Shown: positions 51,283 to 60,959, numbered from the stretch's first letter. The stretch is DNA of 64,000 nucleotides from Fibrella forsythiae (GCF_017353175.1 NZ_JAFMYW010000001.1:744001-808000); one strand, 5' to 3'. Made by a program: numbers and translations. Notes: generated by a model not told the origin, from the sequence alone.

Positions 51283-52338
51283 ATGCCCGCACTTCTTTCC
51301 TTACTGATCTTTCTTTTCCCATTCCTCACACCCAGCCAGCCAACTGATTCGGGGCAGCGCATGGCAACGGGGCATCTGCCGGTAGTTGTAGCTGACCAGG
51401 CAGGAACGGTGCATCTTACCTTCGGACAGGACTCTACAATTTATTACGCCAATACCAATGGGCAGCCCGGCAGTTTTTCGCCACCTGTGGCCGTAGCATC
51501 GTTGCACGGCCTGGTTACCACGGCCAAACGCGGGCCACAAATCGCCGCAACCGACAGCTACGTTGTTATCACGGTTGTAAACAAGATTGGCGATCTGTTT
51601 GCCTACACATTGGATCGTCGCGCCGGAAAATGGTCGGGGGCAATCCGGTTGAACGACGTCCCTGACGTGGCCAAAGAAGGGTTTCAGGCCGTTGCCAGCG
51701 CGTCATCGAGCACCTTCCACGCCGCCTGGCTCGATCTGCGCGGCAACGGGCAAAACAAGATCGTGGGTACAACCTCGACAGATGGGGGACGTACCTGGGC
51801 AGCTAACCGAATCATTTACCAATCGCCTGGTGGCTCGGTCTGCGAATGTTGCCGGGTGTCTGTTGCCGCGCGGAACAACGACGTTTACGTTCAATTCAGA
51901 AACTGGCTCGACGGCTCGCGCGACCTGTACCTAGCCCACTCTTCCGATGGCGGACGTACCTACCCCTCGGTACAGAAACTGGGCATCGGCACCTGGCAAC
52001 TGGCGGGCTGCCCAATGGATGGCGGCGGGCTCGCGTTAACCCCATCTGGCAACCCGACAACGGTATGGCGGCGCGAAAACACGCTCTATACCTGCCAGCC
52101 GGGCAAACCGGAAACGCCTCTCGCCACCGGACAAAACGTGACCCTCGCCAGCGGCCCGGCGGGAAACGTTATGGCCTGGGATGAGAACGGCACGGTCTGG
52201 CTTCAACACGGCAGCAACGTACCTGTGGCCCTAGGGAAAGGTAAGATGCCAAGCCTGGCCCTTTCCGGTAAGTCAACGGTCTGCGTTTGGGAGGCTGATG
52301 GCCAAATCATGAAGGAAGCAATTGCAGTAAAGAAGTAG
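51283..52338 (+). CDS. Exported BNR/Asp-box repeat protein
   Basis: 351 residues with a signal peptide (LLSLLIFLFPFLTPSQP). Two Asp-box turns are visible, STDGGRTW near residue 165 and SSDGGRTY near 220, so the fold is a sialidase-like beta-propeller. It carries an unusual Cys187-Glu-Cys189-Cys190 cluster and further cysteines at about 243 and 270. The sialidase arginine triad is not evident, so enzymatic activity is doubtful. Possibly a carbohydrate- or metal-binding propeller. Confidence 0.75.
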   Translation: MPALLSLLIFLFPFLTPSQPTDSGQRMATGHLPVVVADQAGTVHLTFGQDSTIYYANTNGQPGSFSPPVAVASLHGLVTTAKRGPQIAATDSYVVITVVNKIGDLFAYTLDRRAGKWSGAIRLNDVPDVAKEGFQAVASASSSTFHAAWLDLRGNGQNKIVGTTSTDGGRTWAANRIIYQSPGGSVCECCRVSVAARNNDVYVQFRNWLDGSRDLYLAHSSDGGRTYPSVQKLGIGTWQLAGCPMDGGGLALTPSGNPTTVWRRENTLYTCQPGKPETPLATGQNVTLASGPAGNVMAWDENGTVWLQHGSNVPVALGKGKMPSLALSGKSTVCVWEADGQIMKEAIAVKK

Positions 52339-52391
52339 GTATACCCTGCTCAACCAGCTGACAACTACGGGGACATTATCGCGCTGAGTAA

Positions 52392-53543
52392 ATGGCTAAA
52401 ATCATCATTATTGAGGACGAAGCGAGTATTCGCGCTGCCCTTCGCGACATTCTGGAGTATGAAGGCTACGAGGTTGATGAGGCCGAAAATGGCCTGGTAG
52501 GCATTGAAATGCTCGTAACAGACTACTATGACGTGGCACTCTGTAATTTGAACATGCCCAAGATGCATGGATTCGATGTGTTATTTCACGCACATGAAGC
52601 AGGCGTGAGTACACAAATAATCGTTATCACGGCCGTCGGCACCGTTGAAAATGCTATCGAATCGTCCAGACTTGGTGCGTTTGATTTTATCGTGAAACCA
52701 CCCGACTTAAGCCGGTTGTTAAAAGTTACCGCAGATGCTGTTGAACGCTATAAACGGGCAGTAGCGAATCGACTGGCAGGGAAAAAAATATACAGAATCG
52801 GCGAGTTTGTGGGCGAGTCTCCATCAATGCAGGCGATCAGAGCTTGTATTGAGCAGGCAAGTCAGCAACGTGCACCTGTATTGATATCCGGTCCTTCCGG
52901 CGCTGGCAAGGGAATGGTGGCCCAACAGATTCATTACAAAATCAGAAACGCCAGAAGGCCGCTAATTACGGTGAACTGCGCAGCCATTCCGGATGAATTA
53001 CTCGAAAGCGAATTGTTTGGTCATGAAAAAGGTGCCTTTCCGGGAGCAGCCAGCCGACGGATCGGTAAAATTGAGCAGGCAGAAGGAGGTACCTTATTTC
53101 TCGATGAAATAGGCAGGATAAGCCCGGCGGTCCAGGAAAAGCTGATGCACGCCATTGACCAACAGACATTTACCCGCATCGGAAGTAAAAAAGAACTCAA
53201 GCTGAACACCCGCATCATTTCATCGACAGAGAAAGACCTGGTGAGTGAGGTGGAGGCAGGAAATTTCCGGGCCGATTTGTACGATCACCTTCGTGAAATA
53301 GCCATTCATCTGCCTCCCCTTTCCAGTCACCGGGAGGATATCCCGCTTCTGATCGACAAGTTTATTCAGGATATCTGCCTGGACTACAACGTACCTGATA
53401 AGGAAATAGAACCAGCCGCTTTAACATATTTAACCCTATTACTGTGGGAAGCCAACACCCGTGGACTACGTACTGCACTTGAACGGCTTATTATCATGTG
53501 TGAGCAGGTAATCACCCTCGACGAGGCGAAGCTATACGCCTGA
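52392..53543 (+). CDS. NtrC-like response regulator without DNA-binding domain and with altered key motifs
   Basis: 383 residues. Receiver domain 1-120 has Glu8/Asp9 and Lys102, but the phospho-acceptor Asp is replaced by Asn52 (ALCNLNMPKM). AAA+ domain 140-383 has Walker A GPSGAGKG (167-174) and Walker B LFLDEIG (Asp238, Glu239). The sigma-54 contact loop GAFTGA reads GAFPGA (214-219), and the arginine-finger region reads FRADLYDHL with one Arg missing. No C-terminal Fis-type helix-turn-helix follows; the protein ends soon after the sensor II region. Therefore it is unlikely to activate sigma-54 promoters in the usual way. No kinase gene is adjacent. Confidence 0.85.
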   Translation: MAKIIIIEDEASIRAALRDILEYEGYEVDEAENGLVGIEMLVTDYYDVALCNLNMPKMHGFDVLFHAHEAGVSTQIIVITAVGTVENAIESSRLGAFDFIVKPPDLSRLLKVTADAVERYKRAVANRLAGKKIYRIGEFVGESPSMQAIRACIEQASQQRAPVLISGPSGAGKGMVAQQIHYKIRNARRPLITVNCAAIPDELLESELFGHEKGAFPGAASRRIGKIEQAEGGTLFLDEIGRISPAVQEKLMHAIDQQTFTRIGSKKELKLNTRIISSTEKDLVSEVEAGNFRADLYDHLREIAIHLPPLSSHREDIPLLIDKFIQDICLDYNVPDKEIEPAALTYLTLLLWEANTRGLRTALERLIIMCEQVITLDEAKLYA

Positions 53544-53621
53544 TAGCCTAGTTTCAAAGGCAGTCAACACAGAACGTAGCCCTGTCACCTAGTTACACCC
53601 AGACACTCAAACCCTGCTTTT

Positions 53622-54539
53622 ATGGATAAGTCAGCATCAGATCGGCGGTCTTTTATTAAAACCATAACGGCAGGGATACCGGTTATGGCTACGGCCCCGC
53701 TTCCGTCGGTAGCCGCTTCGAGTTCAGTCCCGGCTACGCCCGGCAGGGTACGGCTGAGTTGCAATTTATATTCGTTCAACGAGCCGCTGGTCAACAAAAG
53801 CATGACGCTCGAACAGGTACTGGCCTTCTGCGCTGATACCGGTTTCGCGGCGGTTGACCCAACGGCCTACTACTTTCCAGGCTACCCGGTGTTGCCCGAC
53901 GACAGCTATACGTACCTGATCAAGCGGAAGGCGTTCCGACTGGGGCTCGATATCAGCGGTACGGGCGTGCGCAACGATTTTACCTTACCCGACCCAACCC
54001 GACGGAAAGCCGAGATTGAGTTGGTGCGGCAGTGGATTGGTTTCGCGGCCAAACTGGGCGCGCCGGTACTCCGCATCTTCGCGGGTAAGAACGTACCTGA
54101 AGGCCACACTCGGGAGGAGGTGACAACCTGGGTGGTCGATGCCATCGGCGTATGCACCAACTACGCGGCCAAACAGGGCGTGATGCTGGTCCTGCAAAAC
54201 CACGCTGATTTCATTGAAACAGCCGATCATGTCCTGACTATTCTGAAGCAGATCAATTCCGACTGGCTCGCGCCAAACCTCGACATCGGTAGCTTCAAGA
54301 TCGGCGATCCATACGCCGACATTGCGAAACTGGCACCATTGGCGGCCACATGGCAGGTGAAAGAGAATCTCTTTGTCGACGGGCAGGAAGTGCAAACTGA
54401 CCTGGGCAAGGTCGTTCGCATTGTTCGCGACTCAGGTTATCGGGGCTATCTGCCCATCGAAACGCTCGGCAAAGGTGACCCCCGTCAGAAAGTACCCGCC
54501 TTTTTCGAAAAAGTTCGGAAAGCCCTGTACGATGCCTAG
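53622..54539 (+). CDS. Tat-exported sugar phosphate isomerase/epimerase-like TIM-barrel protein
   Basis: 305 residues with a twin-arginine signal (SDRRSFIKTITAGIPVMAT). The body is a xylose isomerase-like barrel: VLRIFAGKNVPEGHTREE, LVLQNHADFIETADH (His ligand), LDIGSFKIGD (Asp) and YLPIETLGKGD (Glu). Paralogous in layout to the gene at 1731-2675. Substrate unknown. Confidence 0.82.
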   Translation: MDKSASDRRSFIKTITAGIPVMATAPLPSVAASSSVPATPGRVRLSCNLYSFNEPLVNKSMTLEQVLAFCADTGFAAVDPTAYYFPGYPVLPDDSYTYLIKRKAFRLGLDISGTGVRNDFTLPDPTRRKAEIELVRQWIGFAAKLGAPVLRIFAGKNVPEGHTREEVTTWVVDAIGVCTNYAAKQGVMLVLQNHADFIETADHVLTILKQINSDWLAPNLDIGSFKIGDPYADIAKLAPLAATWQVKENLFVDGQEVQTDLGKVVRIVRDSGYRGYLPIETLGKGDPRQKVPAFFEKVRKALYDA

Positions 54540-54620
54540 GGAGGCTGGTTGGTGTTGCTTTCGTGCCGATTTGCGTTGCGTAATTCGGCAGCACTACATG
54601 CATGTTAAAACTGTATTTCC

Positions 54621-55349
54621 ATGATCGTTTGTGTAGCTCAGACAAAGCCCGTCGCAGGGAACATTCCGGCAAACATTGATCGCCATTGCCATTTGATCGA
54701 GCAAGCGGCTTCAGCAGCGGCAGATGCCATTTTCTTTCCCGAACTCTCCCTGACTGGCTATGAACCTACGCTGGCCGCAACGCTCGTTGTAACACCAGAC
54801 GATGCCCGCCTGGCTGTTTTTCAGCAACTCAGTGATCTACACCAGATCGTCATTGGCGTTGGGGCGCCAACCAGACAAAAGCCGGGAATCTGCATCAGTA
54901 TGCTTATTTTTCAGCCAAATCAGGCTCAGCAACTTTACTCGAAACAGTATCTCCATTCAGACGAAGAACCCTTTTTTGTCAGCGGAACAGGTTTTCCATC
55001 CCTACTGATCAGGAAGCAGCCGATTGCGCTGGCGATCTGCTACGAACTATCTATTCCGGAACATACGGCAACCGCCTGTGCGAATGGTGCAACCGTTTAC
55101 ATAGCCAGCGTAGCTAAATCTGTTCGAGGCGTCGACAAGGCCCTTTCCCGGCTATCCGACATTGCCAGCACGTACGCTATCCCTGTTTTAATGGCAAACT
55201 GTGTGGGCGAAGCTGACGGTGAGCTATGTGCCGGCTCGTCATCGATTTGGAACAAGTATGGTGAACGGATTGGGCAGCTGGATGCCGAACACGAAGGCCT
55301 GCTGCTCATGGATTCAACTACACAACGGGTGATTGCAAAATCGGGTTAA
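54621..55349 (+). CDS. Carbon-nitrogen hydrolase (nitrilase family)
   Basis: 242 residues, cytosolic. The catalytic triad of the nitrilase superfamily is complete: Glu41 in FFPELSLTGYEP, Lys in YSKQYLHSDEEP and Cys in LAICYELSIPEH. The size matches single-domain amidases of this family. Substrate not identifiable. It precedes the DUF1835 gene by 40 bases and may be co-transcribed with it. Confidence 0.9.
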   Translation: MIVCVAQTKPVAGNIPANIDRHCHLIEQAASAAADAIFFPELSLTGYEPTLAATLVVTPDDARLAVFQQLSDLHQIVIGVGAPTRQKPGICISMLIFQPNQAQQLYSKQYLHSDEEPFFVSGTGFPSLLIRKQPIALAICYELSIPEHTATACANGATVYIASVAKSVRGVDKALSRLSDIASTYAIPVLMANCVGEADGELCAGSSSIWNKYGERIGQLDAEHEGLLLMDSTTQRVIAKSG

Positions 55350-55389
55350 CCCCCATTAATTTGCTTCTACTATCAACTAAGCCGCAACC

Positions 55390-56145
55390 ATGACCTACCA
55401 CCTATTGAATGGCGATGCCCTGCTTGATCGATTTACGGCAACCAAACTGGAAGGTCAGGTACTCGTTGCCCGGGAATGTCTGATCGAAGGCGACGTGTCG
55501 GGCAATTCGCTGGCTGATTTCTGGAATAGCCGGGCTGCGTCTATCGAATCGGCCTATCATGAAAGCAGCGCCACGTATTTCCGGCGGGTTGTCGGTGAGT
55601 TTGACAAGCTTCTCGCCGCCCAGGATCAGTCGGACGTTCATTTGTGGTTTGGTTACGATCTGTTCTGTCAGGTCAATATGTGGTTTGTGTTGTCGCTCTT
55701 ATATAACCAGCCCAGGACATTCAATGTCTTTGCCGTGTACCCTTCGCACCTCAACAGCGACGCCATCTGGAATGATTTCGGAGGGGCAACAGTTGCCGAT
55801 CTGTTAAGCTGCTTTGCCAGCAAAGTTGCGTTCAGTAACGCTGACATTCAGCTAGGTAACAACTTATGGAACGCCTACAGGCAGCATGATCTGGTCAAAC
55901 TGGCCGAGCTGTCCATTACCCATTCGCCCTGCTTCCCCTACCTGAACGAGGTATGCCGGGCGCACATCGAACGTTTTGGAAGTCACGGTGAGAAAGGCCG
56001 CCCGGAACGGGTAGTAGAAGCCATTATCAGCGGCGGAACAACCGATTTTCCGGCTGTGTTCAGGGCCTTTACCCAGCGCGAGGGCATCTACGGCTTTGGC
56101 GATTCGCAACTCAAACCACTCTACGACAACGTGATGGCCCGCTAG
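55390..56145 (+). CDS. DUF1835-type conserved protein
   Basis: 251 residues. The N-terminal strand YHLLNGDALLDRF and VARECLIEGDVSGN fit DUF1835, a fold found in Bacteroidota and Firmicutes proteins of unknown function. The C-terminal half has a helical region ending in GIYGFGDSQLKPLYDN. No signal or membrane segment. Function is unknown. Confidence 0.75.
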   Translation: MTYHLLNGDALLDRFTATKLEGQVLVARECLIEGDVSGNSLADFWNSRAASIESAYHESSATYFRRVVGEFDKLLAAQDQSDVHLWFGYDLFCQVNMWFVLSLLYNQPRTFNVFAVYPSHLNSDAIWNDFGGATVADLLSCFASKVAFSNADIQLGNNLWNAYRQHDLVKLAELSITHSPCFPYLNEVCRAHIERFGSHGEKGRPERVVEAIISGGTTDFPAVFRAFTQREGIYGFGDSQLKPLYDNVMAR

Positions 56146-56156
56146 GCGGTAAGATA

Positions 56157-56393
56157 CTAACGCCGTTTTTCCAGCTCATCGAGCAGATACTCCAACCCGT
56201 TCATTTTGATTTCGTAAAGCGTTTGCAACAACGTACCCAGCTTCCCGGCGGGAAATCCTTTCTGGGCGAACCATTCCAGATACGAGACGGGCAACTGCCG
56301 TAATAACCGCCCCTTATACTTGCCGAATGGCATTGGGTAGCGGATCAATTCGAGTAATAACGTTGGGTCGCCCGGGGGTGCTTGTTCAGCCAT
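56157..56393 (-). CDS. DUF3820-family small protein
   Basis: 78 residues, taking the ATG at 56393; a GTG further upstream would add 18 unconserved residues. The body MPFGKYKGRLLRQLPVSYLE, then FPAGKLGTLLQTLYEIKMNG, is the complete DUF3820 domain. Its biochemical role is unknown. It converges on the DUF1835 gene with only 11 bases between stop codons. Confidence 0.85.
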   Translation of the reverse strand: MAEQAPPGDPTLLLELIRYPMPFGKYKGRLLRQLPVSYLEWFAQKGFPAGKLGTLLQTLYEIKMNGLEYLLDELEKRR

Positions 56394-56499
56394 TTGTTCG
56401 TTCAGGATAAATAGGCACATTCGCTTGTACAGAGTATGTGCGGGCACTAAATTACTTCGATAAAAAACAGCATTGCTTTTTAGTAGCCGAACGTACCTG

Positions 56500-57927
56500 A
56501 TGAAAAAACACGATCAACAACCCGTTTCGCCTGCCACGGTCCCGGCAAACTCACGGCGGACGTTTCTGAAAACACTGGGTTTAGCGGCCACTGCGCCCGT
56601 TGCCCTGACCGAGACCGTGAAGGCCGCGCCCACCACGCAATACCTGAACCTGATCAAAAACCACGCGAGCACATCGGCCAACAGCAAAGTCAGGATGGCG
56701 CTGATCGGCACTGGCGGCATGGGCATCGGCGATATGCAGACGGCCCTGATGATCGACGGCGTTGAGATGGTGGCCGCCTGTGACCTCTACGATGGTCGGC
56801 TACGGCGGGCCAAAGAGCTGTGGGGCAATGACCTGACCGTCACCCGCGATTACCGCACCCTCCTCGATCGCTCGGACATCGATGCCGTAATCAACGCCAC
56901 AACCGACCACTGGCACGAAAAAATATCGTCGGACGCCATGCGGAAAGGTAAGCACGTGTACTGCGAAAAGCCGATGGTGCAGAAAGTTGAAGACGGCCAC
57001 ACGCTCATCAAGGTATCGAACGAAACGGGCAAGGTCTTTCAGGTCGGAAGCCAGTTCGCGTCGTCGATCATCATTGCCAAAGCCAAAGAACTGTTGAAAG
57101 CCGGCGACATTGGTGAGCTCGTTTTTGCGGAAGCGATCTATGATCGTCACAGCGCTATGGGTGCCTGGCAATACTCGATTCCTCCCGATGCGTCACCGCA
57201 AACCGTCGACTGGGATACGTACCTGGGAAGTGCCCCCAAACGCTCGTGGGACCCGCTGCGCTTCTTCCGCTGGCGCAACTACCAGGACTACGGCACCGGC
57301 ATCGCGGGTGATCTATACGTGCACCTGCTCACCAGCCTGCATACCGTAACCGGTTCATTGGGACCAAACCGCGTGTATTCGAGTGGGGGTACTCGTTACT
57401 GGAAAGATGGCCGCGACGTACCTGACATTCAGCTGAGTATCTACGATTACCCGAAGACCGCCGAGCACCCCGAGTTTAACCTCACCACCCGCTCGAACTT
57501 CGTAGACGGTGGCGGTGGTAATTACCTGGTTCGGCTCGTTGGCACCGAGGGCGACCTGTCTATTGGCTGGGATAGCCTGACGGTTCACCGGAACAAATTC
57601 CCGAAAGCGCCGGGTATGTCGATCGACAATTTCCCGAAAGACCAGAAAGAGTTGTTCCTGGCCGAATACAACAAGCTATATCCATCTGTTCCGGAAATGG
57701 AAGGACCGAAGGAGTTTAAGTACACAGTGCCGAAAGATTACAAAGGCGATCGCTACGAACACTTCGTCAACTTCTTCAATTCGGTACGCGACAAAAAAGC
57801 CAACATCGAAGACGCCACCTTTGGCCTACGCGCCTGTGGGCCAACGCAGTGCGGCAACATGAGCCTGTTCCAGAAAAAAGTTATGACCTGGGACCCCGTG
57901 AAAATGAAGATCGGCAACGCGGTGTAA
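56500..57927 (+). CDS. Tat-exported Gfo/Idh/MocA-family oxidoreductase
   Basis: 475 residues. The Tat signal is NSRRTFLKTLGLAATAPVAL. The Rossmann motif is VRMALIGTGGMGIGDM, and the EKP motif is YCEKPMVQKV. The C-terminal domain contains GDLYVHLLTSLHTVTGSLG. Periplasmic relatives act on glycans, for example by an NAD-retaining hydrolytic mechanism, but none can be assigned here. The ATG at 56500 lies directly after one copy of the window's recurrent 10-mer. A terminator follows the gene. Confidence 0.88.
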   Translation: MKKHDQQPVSPATVPANSRRTFLKTLGLAATAPVALTETVKAAPTTQYLNLIKNHASTSANSKVRMALIGTGGMGIGDMQTALMIDGVEMVAACDLYDGRLRRAKELWGNDLTVTRDYRTLLDRSDIDAVINATTDHWHEKISSDAMRKGKHVYCEKPMVQKVEDGHTLIKVSNETGKVFQVGSQFASSIIIAKAKELLKAGDIGELVFAEAIYDRHSAMGAWQYSIPPDASPQTVDWDTYLGSAPKRSWDPLRFFRWRNYQDYGTGIAGDLYVHLLTSLHTVTGSLGPNRVYSSGGTRYWKDGRDVPDIQLSIYDYPKTAEHPEFNLTTRSNFVDGGGGNYLVRLVGTEGDLSIGWDSLTVHRNKFPKAPGMSIDNFPKDQKELFLAEYNKLYPSVPEMEGPKEFKYTVPKDYKGDRYEHFVNFFNSVRDKKANIEDATFGLRACGPTQCGNMSLFQKKVMTWDPVKMKIGNAV

Positions 57928-57957
57928 GCAGATTATCGAAGCGTACTCGTATAGATG

Positions 57958-58003
57958 AAAGGCCCCAATGCAGGCAGTAGCTCGCATTGGGGCCTTTCTT
58001 TGA
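57958..58003 (+). terminator. Rho-independent terminator after the Tat-exported oxidoreductase
   Basis: Perfect 14-base stem, AAAGGCCCCAATGC at 57958-57971 and its complement at 57984-57997, with a 12-base loop and a short T-rich end. Its presence shows that an in-frame ATG at 57955 is not the start of the next gene. Confidence 0.88.
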
Positions 58004-58008
58004 TTAAA

Positions 58009-59043
58009 ATGGCATACTTAACTCAACGAATGACCGTAGCTTTCAGCCACCTGATCGGCCTGCTACTCCTACTGATAGCTGGCCCGTCATTGGCTCAATC
58101 GACGCCGATGAGTCAACTGCGCGTGCAGGGCAACCAGTTTGTCACCGCCGACGGCAGCCCGATCGTTTTCAGGGGCCTGAACGCCAGCGACCCCGACAAA
58201 CTAGACAAAAGCGGTCATTGGGATAAATCCTATTTCGAAGAAATGAAACGCTGGGGGGCTACACTCGTCCGTTTTCCGGTGCATCCGGCCGCCTGGCGGA
58301 GCCGTGGGGCGGCCCAATACCTACAACTGCTCGACAAGGGCGTAGCCTGGGCAAATGAACTAGGCCTGTACGTCGTCATCGACTGGCACAGCATTGGCAA
58401 CCTGAAGAACGAGATGTACCAGAGCCCGAACTACGAAACGACCCACAAAGAATCGTTCGAGTTCTGGCGAACCCTATCGGATCATTACAAGGGCAATACG
58501 ACGGTTGCCTTTTTTGAACTGTTCAACGAACCCACTGTCATGGGTGGCAAGCTCGGCACCTGCAGCTGGGCCGAATGGAAGGCGCTGATGGAAGAAACGA
58601 TCACCATCATCCGGGCCAACGGCAGTAAGGCCATTCCGCTGGTAGCCGGTTTCAACTGGGCGTATGACCTGAAAGAGGTGGCGCAAAATCCGATCAACGC
58701 CGAAGGCATTGGGTACGTTAGCCACCCCTACCCCATGAAGCGCCCTAAACCCTGGGAACCCCAATGGACTGCCGACTGGGGTTTTGTTGCGCAGAAATAC
58801 CCGCTGATGCTAACGGAAATCGGCTTTTGCGGTGCCGATGATAAAGGGGCCCACGTGCCTGTTATCAGTGACGAATCGTATGGCGACGCCATCACCAGTT
58901 ACTGCGCCACCAACGGCATTTCGTATGTTGTCTGGGTGTTCGACCCACAATGGGCACCCATGCTATTCAGCGACTGGAACTACACGCCCACCCGGCAGGG
59001 ACGGTATTTCAAACAGGCCATGCAAACACCCGCCAGAAAGTAG
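58009..59043 (+). CDS. GH5-type glycoside hydrolase (cellulase fold)
   Basis: 344 residues from the ATG at 58009; the ATG at 58030 would begin the signal peptide directly (FSHLIGLLLLLIAGPSLAQS). The barrel has the acid/base Glu in FFELFNEPTVMGG and the nucleophile Glu in LMLTEIGFCG, and YVVIDWHSIG carries conserved family residues. It would cleave beta-glucans or mannans outside the cytoplasm. The preceding hairpin is a terminator, which excludes the longer frame. Confidence 0.9.
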   Translation: MAYLTQRMTVAFSHLIGLLLLLIAGPSLAQSTPMSQLRVQGNQFVTADGSPIVFRGLNASDPDKLDKSGHWDKSYFEEMKRWGATLVRFPVHPAAWRSRGAAQYLQLLDKGVAWANELGLYVVIDWHSIGNLKNEMYQSPNYETTHKESFEFWRTLSDHYKGNTTVAFFELFNEPTVMGGKLGTCSWAEWKALMEETITIIRANGSKAIPLVAGFNWAYDLKEVAQNPINAEGIGYVSHPYPMKRPKPWEPQWTADWGFVAQKYPLMLTEIGFCGADDKGAHVPVISDESYGDAITSYCATNGISYVVWVFDPQWAPMLFSDWNYTPTRQGRYFKQAMQTPARK

Positions 59044-59161
59044 CATGCGCAGTTGACACAGGTATATTGATAATTTATACAGAATTATTACAAATATCTG
59101 CGTTGTTTTGCAAAACTATCAACGCAATCCCGTCAACTCAGTGTCCAGCACAGCTTCCCAT

Positions 59162-59740
59162 ATGCCCGATGACGAAGCGTTGTGGTTGCTGGTTACGGCA
59201 GGCGACGATGCGGCGTTTGAGCACTTGTTCAGGCGCTACTACCCGCTCATGTATCGCTACGGGAAGAAATTCTCAACCGATACCGAACTCGTCAAAGACG
59301 CCATCCAGGAGTTGTTTTCTGAACTCTGGCAGCGACGAACGTTTCTGAACCAGACACCCTCTGTCAGGCATTATCTGTACAAATCACTGCGGCGAAAAAT
59401 GCTGCGGCTGTCGACCAGCCAGCCCGACCATGGCGAACTGACAGATGAGCTGCACCAGTTCAACGTAACGCTTTCGCCCGAGCAACTCCTTGTCGATGAA
59501 GAACTATCGGCCCAACAGGGTCAGCAAATGGTTCACTGGCTGTCGTTCCTGTCACCAAGACAACGAGAGGCGATCTACCTCCGTTTTTACCACGATATGG
59601 AGTATGAGGAGATCGCCAGTGTCATGACCGTTAGCAACCACGCGGTCCGGAATCTGATTTACGAGGCCCTGAAGCTATTACGCAGCCGACTGATTTCTAT
59701 TGCTATCAACCTTCTTGTCGCCGTTCACGCTCAGTTATAA
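59162..59740 (+). CDS. ECF-type RNA polymerase sigma factor
   Basis: 192 residues. Region 2 reads FEHLFRRYYPLMYRYGKKF with the downstream DAIQELFSELWQRR, and region 4 reads LSPRQREAIYLRFYHDMEYE with VSNHAVRNLIYEALKLLR. It matches the Bacteroides-type sigma-70 family that pairs with FecR anti-sigma factors. The start is the ATG at 59162; an upstream TTG gives 18 unconserved residues. FecR and SusC genes follow in the same direction. Confidence 0.93.
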   Translation: MPDDEALWLLVTAGDDAAFEHLFRRYYPLMYRYGKKFSTDTELVKDAIQELFSELWQRRTFLNQTPSVRHYLYKSLRRKMLRLSTSQPDHGELTDELHQFNVTLSPEQLLVDEELSAQQGQQMVHWLSFLSPRQREAIYLRFYHDMEYEEIASVMTVSNHAVRNLIYEALKLLRSRLISIAINLLVAVHAQL

Positions 59741-59879
59741 CTATAACAATTCCAAGAACAATCCTGATTATTTATAATTTGAATATAATTTTTACCTGAT
59801 TAATTAAAATAATCACCGCTCATTCAGGACAAAGTCATGCCGCGCTGTCTATTCTCTTGTAACATAGACGCTATGCTGC

Positions 59880-60899
59880 ATGAAGTACGCCAACTACCAG
59901 GTAGAAGACTTTTTAACGGATACTGACTTTATACGTTGGGTCAAAAGCCCCCAACCCCAACAGGATCTATTCTGGGAGGCGTTCCAGCGTGAGCACCCCG
60001 AACAGCAACCTACCCTGCGGCAAGCCAGGGCCATCTTGCTGGCTATGCGGTTCAGTGAAGACACCGTTTCAGAGTCAACAATCAAGGCGGAATGGGACCG
60101 GTTTGTGCAAAACCGGACAACGCTGGTCACTGAGCCGGCTGAAGTACCTGTCATTCAATTACGTCCATTCCGTCGGTGGTGGGCCGCCGCTGCCGCAGTG
60201 GCAGGTCTGTTGATCGGTTTTCTCTGGTGGACAAACCAGCCGGTACCCGATACGGTCTACCGCACTGCTTTCGGCCAGCTACGTCAGATCACCTTGCCGG
60301 ATGGGTCGGCTCTTACCCTGAATGCCAATAGTGAAGCGCGTGTGCCGGGCAACTGGCGCGACCGGCCGCTTCGGGAAGTGTGGCTCCGTGGCGAGGGGTT
60401 CTTTCACGTCGTGAAACGGAAAGGGCAATCGCAGTCCCGCTTCGTGGTGCATACCGACGAACTGGCTGTTGAGGTGCTGGGTACGTCGTTCAACGTAAAG
60501 AGCCGCCGGAAGCAGGCCGATGTACTCCTGCAGGAAGGCTCCGTACGCTTGCGGTTAGCCGGTAGCGATACCGTTCGGTCACTCCTGATGCGCCCCGGCG
60601 ATGGGGTACACTACCAACCCGCCACGGGTCGCCTTAAACGCCTCGCCATGCTACCCACAAGAATGGCCGCCTGGACCCGGGGCGTACTGCTGCTTGATTA
60701 CATGACTCTGGCCGAACTCGGCAGCGTTATCGAAGATACCTATGGCCGAAAAGTGGTCATTCGGTCGCCAGCACTGGCGCGCCGCGTGCTGAGTGGTTCA
60801 GTACCAACGGGTAATGAACGGGCTCTCCTGGATGGCATTGCCCTGACGCTGAACGTACCTGTACATATGGAAAATAACACCGTCGTGTTTGGCAACTGA
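59880..60899 (+). CDS. FecR-family anti-sigma factor
   Basis: 339 residues. The first 85 are cytosolic and should bind the sigma factor. One membrane helix lies at about 101-118 (WWAAAAAVAGLLIGFLWW). The periplasmic FecR domain starts YRTAFGQLRQITLPDGSAL, and the C-terminal DUF4974 domain reads LGSVIEDTYGRKVVIRSP. The receptor's STN domain should signal through it. It lies 139 bases after the sigma gene and 60 bases before the receptor gene. Confidence 0.93.
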   Translation: MKYANYQVEDFLTDTDFIRWVKSPQPQQDLFWEAFQREHPEQQPTLRQARAILLAMRFSEDTVSESTIKAEWDRFVQNRTTLVTEPAEVPVIQLRPFRRWWAAAAAVAGLLIGFLWWTNQPVPDTVYRTAFGQLRQITLPDGSALTLNANSEARVPGNWRDRPLREVWLRGEGFFHVVKRKGQSQSRFVVHTDELAVEVLGTSFNVKSRRKQADVLLQEGSVRLRLAGSDTVRSLLMRPGDGVHYQPATGRLKRLAMLPTRMAAWTRGVLLLDYMTLAELGSVIEDTYGRKVVIRSPALARRVLSGSVPTGNERALLDGIALTLNVPVHMENNTVVFGN

Positions 60900-60959
60900 G
60901 TCAGTTGATCAGCGCCCTGCTTCTCTCCTCTTACGAATTCATTCAAACCCTGTTTTACC

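Noticed and set aside
57955-58008. Longer start for the GH5 gene at an ATG at 57955
   Set aside because: These codons are occupied by a perfect terminator stem of the preceding gene; the ATG at 58009 or 58030 leads directly into a signal peptide.
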